Positions 1-5,720 of a stretch of 8,400 nucleotides of DNA are shown piece after piece. Both the position numbers and the translations under genes were made by a program. The stretch spans positions 1 to 8,400 of the forward strand of contig CAKOYE010000040.1 in assembly GCA_934130485.1 (NCBI GenBank), in the 5' to 3' direction. The first letter of the stretch is position 1, and each line of letters begins with the position of its first letter. The notes under the pieces were generated by a model. That model saw only the letters and a program-made list of their open reading frames with translations. It was not told the DNA's origin and did not search any database. Source of the stretch: an uncultured Bacilli bacterium (lineage in GTDB: Bacteria; Bacillota_I; Bacilli_A; RF39; UBA660).

Positions 1-1
1 A

Positions 2-148
2 AAAAGTAAAGAAATTGAACTTAATTGGGAAAATTGATATGGTAAACTTGCAGAAGGAACTTACTGAATTATAAAAATGATTGATGGAGAGGGAAAATAT
101 GAAACTTTTAATGAGCAGCTGAATTTACTATTGAATAACAAATTATAA
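2..148 (+). pseudogene. 3' remnant of an Ig-like-domain protein gene with two in-frame TGA codons
   Basis: The frame beginning at base 2 reads an acidic stretch containing EIELNWEN, then a TGA at 35-37, then YGKLAEGTY, a second TGA at 65-67, then IIKMIDGEGKYETF and on to a TAA at 146-148. The pattern W-x-x-x-YG-x-L-x-x-G-x-Y-x-I-x-K is the signature I associate with the bacterial Ig-like domain (Big_20 type) found at the C-terminus of secreted or membrane proteins in Bacillota. There the residue after GxY is usually Arg and the one before YG usually aliphatic or aromatic. Both TGAs fall on these positions, so each could come from a single base change. The 5' part lies outside the window. I read it as a decayed gene. 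A sequencing error or UGA read-through cannot be excluded, but the flanking genes use TGG for Trp and one of them stops at TGA. Confidence 0.55.
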
Positions 149-175
149 TTTGCTGGTATGAAGGTTTGATTTAAA

Positions 176-204
176 AGGATTATCACAATTGGTAATTCTT
201 TTTT
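176..204 (+). terminator. Intrinsic terminator after the Ig-like remnant
   Basis: A 9-bp stem (176-184 with 191-199, including G-T wobbles) closes a 6-nt loop and runs into six T (199-204). It lies 28 nt after the TAA of the remnant. It is a diverged relative of the terminators at 5631-5657 and 6955-6983, with the same GG(n)TTATC / TAATTCTTTTT skeleton. Confidence 0.75.
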
Positions 205-282
205 ATTATTAAAATTTTATAAATTTCACCCAATAGTTAATTCTATTTTATAAATGCATAATATAAGATAGGAGGGTAAAAT

Positions 283-1410
283 ATGTATAATAATTGTAAC
301 TGTAATGATGATTATGAAAGAATAAAAAAACGTATAGATGAGGAAAGCAAAAAATATAAACAATGTTATATACAAGGTCCACCTGGACCAAAAGGAGAAC
401 AGGGAATTAAAGGAGATCCAGGTCCAGCTACTATCAGAGTAGGTAGTACAGAAACAGTAGAATCTAGTGAACCCGCTTTAGTAATAAATACTGGTACGAA
501 AGAAGACGTAATTTTAGATTTTAAAATACCAAAAGGTGATAAAGGAGATAAAGGAGAACAAGGTATTCAAGGAATGCAGGGACCAAAAGGAGAGCAGGGG
601 GATAAAGGTGATATTGGTTTAAAAGGTGATAAGGGTGAAAAGGGAGAACCAGGACCAACTACTATCAGAGTAGGTAGTACGGAAACAGTGGAATCTAGTG
701 AACCCGCTTTAGTAATAAATGCTGGTACAAAAGATGACATAATTTTAAATTTTAAAATACCAAAAGGTGATAAAGGAGATAAGGGGGATTCAGGTCCTAG
801 AGGACTTCCTGGAGAAATAGGCAGAACTGAACATATAGCAATAGACGAAACTGAAACTCTTGAACCAGGTGAACCTGCTCAAGTTATGGATACTTTTGAA
901 AATTGGGTTCATCACTTATCATTTCTTATACCAAAAGGAGAAAAAGGTGATTTAGGTCCTGTAGGACCTCAGGGACCTACGGGGCAATCATTTGTATCTT
1001 CGTATGGAATTAGATATTCAATGATTGATACTCAGCTCAATTTACCACAGGCAACTGATACTGTAATTCCTTTACCAGAAAAAGGCATTTCATTTTTTAC
1101 AGAGTATCCTGATGATAATTCAATCAAGATAAAAGAAAGTGGAGTTTATTTGGTATCATATTTATTATGTGCTGCAACTAATGAAGAATGTTCTATAACA
1201 ATGTCGGTTAGAGCAAATGATATACTTCAACCTGCAACAAGTGCTACTAGTGAGTTTCAAGCACAGTTGATAAATAATATAAGTGGGTCAACAATTATAT
1301 CATTACAAACAAATGATCTTATAACACTGAATGTAAAATCTTCTAAGAATGTTAATATGAAGTTTAATGGTAGTACTAATGCAATGTTGAGTATTATTAA
1401 AATTCATTAA
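283..1410 (+). CDS. Collagen-like protein with beta spacer modules and C-terminal C1q/BclA-like domain
   Basis: A 375-residue structural protein, probably a homotrimeric filament. Residues 1-30 form a Cys-containing, highly charged, probably helical tag (CNC, then ERIKKRIDEESKKYK, then CYIQGP). Gly-X-Y collagen stretches lie at about 32-48, 85-125, 162-180 and 219-234. They alternate with a roughly 35-residue beta-strand spacer at 49-83 and 126-160 (ending F-KIPKG) and a diverged copy at 181-218. Residues 236-375 have the alternating beta pattern with 'SGVYLVSY' and 'LQTNDLITL' typical of the jelly-roll trimerisation domain of BclA-like and C1q-like proteins. The start is set by an AGGAGGG ribosome site at 270-276. 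No signal peptide, transmembrane segment or sortase motif is visible, which is odd for a surface protein but usual for exosporium or coat collagens. A strong terminator follows, so the gene may form its own transcription unit. A phage-type fibre is an alternative role. The family call is firm; location and function are inferred. Confidence 0.9.
   Translation: MYNNCNCNDDYERIKKRIDEESKKYKQCYIQGPPGPKGEQGIKGDPGPATIRVGSTETVESSEPALVINTGTKEDVILDFKIPKGDKGDKGEQGIQGMQGPKGEQGDKGDIGLKGDKGEKGEPGPTTIRVGSTETVESSEPALVINAGTKDDIILNFKIPKGDKGDKGDSGPRGLPGEIGRTEHIAIDETETLEPGEPAQVMDTFENWVHHLSFLIPKGEKGDLGPVGPQGPTGQSFVSSYGIRYSMIDTQLNLPQATDTVIPLPEKGISFFTEYPDDNSIKIKESGVYLVSYLLCAATNEECSITMSVRANDILQPATSATSEFQAQLINNISGSTIISLQTNDLITLNVKSSKNVNMKFNGSTNAMLSIIKIH
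431..551 (+). repeat. Internal direct repeat, copy 1 (beta spacer module of collagen-like gene)
   Basis: This 121-nt segment matches 662-782 with seven mismatches by my count, at an offset of 231 nt (77 codons), so the frame is kept. It encodes the first beta spacer and the start of the following Gly-X-Y stretch. Weaker similarity extends about 20 nt upstream. Confidence 0.9.
662..782 (+). repeat. Internal direct repeat, copy 2 (beta spacer module of collagen-like gene)
   Basis: Second copy of the segment at 431-551. Some of the seven differences change residues (for example T to A, E to D, V to I, D to N) and others are silent, consistent with a fairly recent in-frame duplication that lengthened the stalk. 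Confidence 0.9.
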
Positions 1411-1418
1411 TAAATTTT

Positions 1419-1447
1419 AATCAAGTAATTGTTACTTGATTTTTTTT
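1419..1447 (+). terminator. Strong intrinsic terminator after the first collagen-like gene
   Basis: A perfect 10-bp stem (1419-1428 with 1432-1441) with a 3-nt loop is followed directly by a T run (to 1447). It begins 9 nt after the stop codon at 1408-1410 and separates the first collagen-like gene from the next group. Confidence 0.92.
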
Positions 1448-1510
1448 GTTATATATTAATTAAGTCCTTTTTTATGTATTTAATATATTATAATAAAGGA
1501 AAGTGAAAAT

Positions 1511-3370
1511 ATGAAAATAATAGATAATAAAACAGTAGTTGTAACCAATAGTGAAGAATTAAAAACTGCTTTAAGTGGCGATAATGAATATGTTTATATT
1601 TATTTTGGTAATGATATAACACTTGAAAGTGGTTTTGTAATTAATTCTAATAAAGAAAAAGTAATTATAGATGGAACATACCAAAATCATAAATATACAT
1701 ATTATAATTATTTATCAGAAAATAATGATGTTATAATAGCAAATTCTGATAATAAAGTAATAACAGTAAAAAATTTAGTTATAAAATCTTCACATACTCT
1801 AGGTGTTATTTATGTTTCTGATAATGAAATTTATGAAAATGTTAAAGTTGTATATAGTAATATTCAATTTAATGGTATAAAGTTATCAAATAATTTATAT
1901 GGTACTACTAAGATTTTAGACAGTAGCATAACTATAGAAGATATAAATAATATCAAAGCTCAAAGTGTATGTGATTGCAATAAAATTGAAATAGGTGGTC
2001 AGACTACTTTTGATACTCCTAACACTGCCTTTTTATATCAACATACTATAGAACCATCTAAGTTTACTATACTTACAAATAGTAAGGTAAATTTAAATAC
2101 ATTGAATGCTTTTTTCAATGGTACACCAAGATTAGATTTTAAAATATTACATAATTCGGAATTTAATTTGACTACTGGTAATGGATTTGCACAAACAATT
2201 AATAATGGTTGCAAAAACGTTTTAATAGATGAATATTCTACATTTAATTTTATTGAAAATAATCATCAAAGAATACCAATGTGGAATGTATATGGTGATT
2301 TTATTGTTAATAATTATGCTAGTTTATTCATAATAAATAGTTTTGATTCTACTCCTGCAGATAATTATAATATATATTTTAAGGGTACTAATCAAAATTT
2401 AATTTTAAATAATCCTAAGAGTATCATTATTTATACAAAAAATGCAAATATTCTATATACTGAAAATCCAGTAAATTTTTCATTTGAATTCAATAGATTA
2501 AATATGTGGATTAATTCTAAGAATATTACAACAGCTGGTAGTATTGATAATTTGCCTGATTATTCTTGGTATAAAGTTGATACACTATCACAAGTTAAAG
2601 GTGTATTTTATAAAACTACAACAACAATAACAGAAACAAATTATACTGAACAAGAAAAAAATAAATTACCTGATTTATCTAATTTTATCTTTCAAAATAG
2701 AAAACAATTTTCAATCGGAATGATAAAAAATAATATTCATCCAATTGACAGTAATTCTACTAAAATATCAGGACATACAATGCCACATACTGATGTTTTA
2801 ATCTCTTATGATAGTATATATGAAATAGTAACTTCGGATGTTGATGGATTATTTGAATATATTTTGTTAGACGATATTCAGGATGGAACTAATATAACAA
2901 TTGTTTTTTGTAAACCAACAAGTTTTGTTTATGATACTAGGTTAATTGTAACACCATTTGAAGGAGAAATTACACTTTTAAATTCAACTGAAGTAGTGAC
3001 ATTTGATAAAATTCCAATATCAACTAATCCTATTATTTTAGGAAAGAAAAAAAATACTACAATTACAGTTATTGATAGTAGAAAAAATGGTACGGAATTT
3101 AATTTATATCTTAATTATGTAAATCCTATGATGACAATAGATGGAAAAGTATTAATTGATTCTTTAATATTTAAAAAATTTGATGACGAAATAATTACGT
3201 TAAGAAATGAACCTAAATTAATTTATCAAGGAAAAAAAACAAATAATCAAGTAAACATAGAAAATATTACATTTTCAACTGATAAAGGTTTATTATTAAG
3301 ATTAGACGATGATAAGTATAATTTAAAAGATGAATTTGTAACTAAATTTATATGGACAATAGAATTATAA
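1511..3370 (+). CDS. Beta-helix (pectate-lyase-like) adhesin-type protein with Ig-like and WxL-like C-terminus
   Basis: A 619-residue protein. Residues 8-90 (VVVTNSEELKTAL, then I-F-GNDITL, then KVIIDGTY) match the opening of the pectate-lyase-like adhesive domain, a right-handed beta-helix. Asn-rich beta rungs continue to about 360. Residues 408-482 look like a bacterial Ig-like fold (TKISGHTMPHTDVLI, then DVDGLFEYIL). Residues 485-619 resemble the WxL cell-wall-binding domain of low-GC Gram-positives: VVTFDKIPIS near 495-504, ITVIDSRKNG near 518-527, GLLLRLDDDKY near 593-603 and IWTIEL at the end. WxL proteins normally bind peptidoglycan non-covalently after Sec export, but this N-terminus has no signal peptide and no upstream in-frame start with one is evident. 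The ribosome site AAGGA at 1496-1500 supports this ATG. No pectate-lyase catalytic residues are assigned, and adhesion or scaffolding is likelier than catalysis. It is first in a probable four-gene operon. Confidence 0.8.
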   Translation: MKIIDNKTVVVTNSEELKTALSGDNEYVYIYFGNDITLESGFVINSNKEKVIIDGTYQNHKYTYYNYLSENNDVIIANSDNKVITVKNLVIKSSHTLGVIYVSDNEIYENVKVVYSNIQFNGIKLSNNLYGTTKILDSSITIEDINNIKAQSVCDCNKIEIGGQTTFDTPNTAFLYQHTIEPSKFTILTNSKVNLNTLNAFFNGTPRLDFKILHNSEFNLTTGNGFAQTINNGCKNVLIDEYSTFNFIENNHQRIPMWNVYGDFIVNNYASLFIINSFDSTPADNYNIYFKGTNQNLILNNPKSIIIYTKNANILYTENPVNFSFEFNRLNMWINSKNITTAGSIDNLPDYSWYKVDTLSQVKGVFYKTTTTITETNYTEQEKNKLPDLSNFIFQNRKQFSIGMIKNNIHPIDSNSTKISGHTMPHTDVLISYDSIYEIVTSDVDGLFEYILLDDIQDGTNITIVFCKPTSFVYDTRLIVTPFEGEITLLNSTEVVTFDKIPISTNPIILGKKKNTTITVIDSRKNGTEFNLYLNYVNPMMTIDGKVLIDSLIFKKFDDEIITLRNEPKLIYQGKKTNNQVNIENITFSTDKGLLLRLDDDKYNLKDEFVTKFIWTIEL

Positions 3371-3433
3371 AAACCGCATATATTTTTAATATATTAAATT
3401 TATACATATAAATATATCATAATGAGGTGATTT

Positions 3434-3781
3434 ATGGATAAAGATTATATTTATGTGAAATTAATGTCTAGTAACAATGTTTGTATTAATAAAATACAGT
3501 TCGTATTAAAAGATGTTTATAATAATATAGTTTTTAATGGAATAACTGATAATTATGGAGGTATTGAATTACCTATAAATAATAAAAATATTTATAAATT
3601 ATTAATATATTCTGGAGTTGGATTAATTCAAATACCAATATATGCTTTAAAAAATGAAAGATATTGTATATGTATTAATGAAGAAAAAAATAATAAGAAA
3701 AAAAATAATAAAATGTTATTATTTGATTCTAATTATCCAGAAATTAAAATAAAGAAAGGAGAGATAATTTTATGGCAATAA
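3434..3781 (+). CDS. Small prealbumin-like (Cna-B/SpaA-like) protein of unknown role
   Basis: A 115-residue protein. Residues 15-60 read as a single prealbumin-like beta sandwich: INKIQFVLKDVYNNIVFNG, then TDNYGGIELPI. This resembles the 'F-x-L-D ... T-D-x-x-G-x-I' signature of Cna-B/SpaA pilin-type repeats. There is no isopeptide-forming Lys/Asn/Glu set that I can assign, no signal peptide and no sortase motif. The tail from about 88 is a Lys/Asn-rich linker (EEKNNKKKNNK). A GAGGTGAT ribosome site at 3424-3431 fixes the start. The stop codon overlaps the next gene by 10 nt, so the two are likely translationally coupled and made in matched amounts, suggesting partner subunits or an accessory of the adjacent proteins. 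The fold call is moderate; the function is unknown. Confidence 0.7.
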   Translation: MDKDYIYVKLMSSNNVCINKIQFVLKDVYNNIVFNGITDNYGGIELPINNKNIYKLLIYSGVGLIQIPIYALKNERYCICINEEKNNKKKNNKMLLFDSNYPEIKIKKGEIILWQ

Positions 3782-4323
3782 AACATAGAATACCAATAAC
3801 TAATGGAATTGGAAGTTTAGAGGTTGTTAATGGGCGATATAATGTAACGGCTGAAGTACCTGGATATGACAATTCAACTTTAACTCCTAAAAGCATAGAA
3901 ATAGTAGATGGTGTTGAAACGTATGCTTTTACAATTTCTGCTACTGGAACTCTTACAATTAATGTAACAGATACAGGAAGTTCAACTACTGGTGTACAAA
4001 TAGTTGGAGCTAAATTTGTAAGAACTGATTATCAAGGAAATGAAATAGGTGTTGAAGCTATAACTGATTCAGATGGTAATGCGAAATTTTTGAATGTGCC
4101 ATTTTCTGCAAATAATAGTTTAAAAATATATTTTAAGCAAGTAACTAGTGATGGAAAACATACGTTTAGTGAAGAAGTGAGAAATATAGAAATGAAAATG
4201 AATGAAGAAACTATTGAAATCGCAAATCCATTAGCTCCACTTAAAAAATTTACATTATCAGATTCAAATTTTGTAAATATACTTATTGATGATGGCGATT
4301 TATATATTGAAGAAAACGGTTAG
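3772..4323 (+). CDS. Two-domain prealbumin/PEGA-like beta-sandwich protein
   Basis: A 183-residue protein. Residues 9-55 (ITNGIGSLEVVNGRYNVTAEVPGY, then IEIVDG-ETYAFTI) resemble a PEGA or carboxypeptidase-regulatory-like repeat. Residues 58-150 resemble a Cna-B/SpaA-like repeat (GTLTINVTDTG, GAKFVRTDYQGNEIG, ITDSDGNAKFLNVPF). The rest is short and acidic with no anchor. No signal peptide, transmembrane helix or LPXTG is visible. The ribosome site AAAGGAGAG (3755-3763) lies inside the end of the preceding gene and the start codon precedes that gene's stop, indicating coupling. With its neighbours it fits a small structural or binding subunit associated with the beta-helix and collagen-like proteins. 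Partners are inferred only from position. Confidence 0.75.
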   Translation: MAIKHRIPITNGIGSLEVVNGRYNVTAEVPGYDNSTLTPKSIEIVDGVETYAFTISATGTLTINVTDTGSSTTGVQIVGAKFVRTDYQGNEIGVEAITDSDGNAKFLNVPFSANNSLKIYFKQVTSDGKHTFSEEVRNIEMKMNEETIEIANPLAPLKKFTLSDSNFVNILIDDGDLYIEENG

Positions 4324-4351
4324 AAAAAAACTAATTTAATAAATGTTTATG

Positions 4352-4377
4352 AATAAAAAAATTATATATTTTTTATT
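4352..4377 (+). other. AT-only inverted repeat in the intergenic gap
   Basis: A 9-bp stem made only of A:T pairs (4352-4360 with 4369-4377) encloses an 8-nt loop between the prealbumin-like gene and the second collagen-like gene. It could be a weak attenuator or bidirectional terminator, but such palindromes arise easily in DNA this AT-rich. No convincing promoter is visible in this gap, so read-through into the next gene is likely. Confidence 0.25.
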
Positions 4378-4409
4378 GTTATATAAATTTAATTAGGAAG
4401 GAGAATGTT

Positions 4410-5519
4410 ATGAATAATAATTCCTGTAATTGTAATTATAATGATAATTATGAGAAAATAAAAAAACGAATAGAAGAAGAAAGTAAAAAATATAAAATGT
4501 GTTATATACAAGGACCGACTGGTCCTAGGGGTGATATTGGTCCAACTGGACCAAAAGGAGAAGATGGTCCAACAACAATTGAAGTTGGTACAACAGAAAC
4601 AGGTGAACCTAATACTGAGGCTATTGTAAAAAATGTTGGCACAAATAAAAATGTTATTTTAAATTTTGTAATACCTAAAGGAGTTGCTGGTGATAATGGT
4701 GATAAAATTATTATTGGCAAAACGGAAACATTAGATGCTAATGCTAAAGCAAAAGTTATTGATACTTTAGTTGGAAATGTTCATACACTAGATTTTTATA
4801 TACCACAAGGGTTTGATGGTATAAATGGCGCTGTAGGTCCTAAAGGAGAAACTGGGAAAAGTGAAGGGATTAAAGTTATTAATACAAAAACAATTTCCCC
4901 AGGCACAGAAGCAGAAGTTACTGATGATTTTGATGGTGATACACATTATTTGACATTTTCTATTCCAAAAGGAGAAAAAGGTGAACAAGGAGTTGCTGGT
5001 GAAAGGGGAGAAAGAGGAATAGCAGGTCCGGTTGGACCAGCCGGTTTGCAGGGAGAAGTAGGTCCAACAGGTCCAATGGGTCCAGCGGGGACTTCTTCAC
5101 TTGATGCATTTGCATTTCTTTATGAAGATAATGGAAATTCTTATTCTTTAACACCAAATACACCAAATCAAATCGATTTAGGTCAAACTTCTCAAATTAA
5201 AAATGTTGATACAACTTTTACAAATACAATTAAAATACAAAATACAGGAGTATATAAAATTGATTATTTTTTTGAGGCCAAAGCTTCTGCTAATGCAAAT
5301 GTATCATTAGAAGTTAGAAAAGAAAATATCACAGTAAATGGTACAAAAATAACAAAAGAAGTAAATAATCAAAATTATGTTAGTTTTACTGGAAGTATAA
5401 TTACAATGTTAAATAAAAATGATAAAATTGATTTAGCATTATCATCGACAGTAAGTGTTATATTAACTCCAAATGATGATACTAGTTCTTACCTAAGTGT
5501 TATAAAGATAGATAATTAA
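4410..5519 (+). CDS. Second collagen-like protein, paralogue of the one at 283-1410
   Basis: A 369-residue paralogue with the same plan. The N-terminal tag (CNCN, then NYEKIKKRIEEESKKYK, then CYIQGP) is nearly identical to that of the first collagen-like protein. Gly-X-Y stretches lie at about 35-54, 133-149 and 188-228, with only two or three triplets at 91-97. Beta spacers at about 55-90, 98-132 and 150-187 end in the same F-x-IP-(K/Q)G motif. Residues 229-369 form the C-terminal jelly roll ('NTGVYKIDYFFEA', 'MLNKNDKIDLAL'), well diverged from the other copy, so the heads may bind different partners. The longest collagen run is rich in GPxGP triplets next to the head, as expected for helix nucleation. 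Start: AGGAAGGAG at 4395-4403. No signal peptide. It is probably last in the operon beginning at 1511, with a terminator 112 nt after its stop. The shared tag suggests both proteins dock on the same base structure. Confidence 0.9.
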   Translation: MNNNSCNCNYNDNYEKIKKRIEEESKKYKMCYIQGPTGPRGDIGPTGPKGEDGPTTIEVGTTETGEPNTEAIVKNVGTNKNVILNFVIPKGVAGDNGDKIIIGKTETLDANAKAKVIDTLVGNVHTLDFYIPQGFDGINGAVGPKGETGKSEGIKVINTKTISPGTEAEVTDDFDGDTHYLTFSIPKGEKGEQGVAGERGERGIAGPVGPAGLQGEVGPTGPMGPAGTSSLDAFAFLYEDNGNSYSLTPNTPNQIDLGQTSQIKNVDTTFTNTIKIQNTGVYKIDYFFEAKASANANVSLEVRKENITVNGTKITKEVNNQNYVSFTGSIITMLNKNDKIDLALSSTVSVILTPNDDTSSYLSVIKIDN

Positions 5520-5625
5520 TTTTCTTTTAAATTATTAAAATAATTAATAAAAAATAAAGTATATAAGAAATTGTTAGAATAAACATAAAAATTAATGATT
5601 AATAATAAAATTAAATATTATTTAG

Positions 5626-5657
5626 ATTTTAAGGGTTATCGAATGATAATTCTTTTT
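5626..5657 (+). repeat. 32-nt perfect direct repeat, copy 1 (contains terminator)
   Basis: Bases 5626-5657 are identical to 6950-6981, at an offset of 1324 nt. The repeat covers the terminator hairpin, its T run and the five preceding bases, and identity breaks at both edges. The pair brackets the S41 gene exactly. Confidence 0.9.
5631..5657 (+). terminator. Intrinsic terminator, first of two identical copies
   Basis: A 10-bp stem (5631-5640 with 5645-5654, two G-T wobbles) with a GAAT loop runs into five T. It lies 112 nt past the stop of the second collagen-like gene and upstream of the S41 gene, so it probably ends the 1511-5519 operon. The roughly 110 nt between stop and hairpin are A/T-only filler with no ORF that I can support. 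Confidence 0.8.
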
Positions 5658-5663
5658 GTATAG

Positions 5664-5691
5664 TTAAATGTTAAATTTTACTATATATAAT
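5664..5691 (+). promoter_or_regulatory. Possible promoter for the S41 gene
   Basis: A perfect TATAAT at 5686-5691 has only a poor -35 match (TTAAAT at 5664-5669, 16-bp spacing). A second TATAAT at 5700-5705 is too close to the ribosome site. Position just after a terminator and before the gene supports a promoter here, but AT-rich DNA makes -10 matches cheap. Confidence 0.4.
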
Positions 5692-5720
5692 TTTTAGTAT
5701 ATAATTATATTGGTGATAGT

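Noticed and set aside
99..122. Tiny frame starting ATG at 99 after a purine-rich, ribosome-site-like stretch
   Set aside because: It stops after seven codons and lies inside the Ig-like remnant in another frame.
2..148. Genetic code with TGA = Trp
   Set aside because: Seven Trp codons in the intact genes are TGG, long complete proteins contain no internal TGA, and the S41 gene ends at TGA exactly where its family ends.
431..782. Repeats considered as a CRISPR or intergenic repeat array
   Set aside because: The repeats are in-frame coding modules with only two copies; no regularly spaced short repeats occur anywhere in the window.
1489..1494. Perfect TATAAT just before the beta-helix gene
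   Set aside because: Transcription would start at or inside the ribosome site and no -35 is present; the promoter for this operon is not identifiable by eye.
3386..3397. 12-nt AT-only palindrome between the beta-helix gene and the first prealbumin-like gene
   Set aside because: Too weak and compositionally expected; no T run follows, so it is not a credible terminator or operator.
4502..5166. Three antisense open frames inside the second collagen-like gene
   Set aside because: They mirror Gly-X-Y and spacer repeats (Pro/Leu/Ser-rich), lack ribosome sites and lie opposite a convincing gene.
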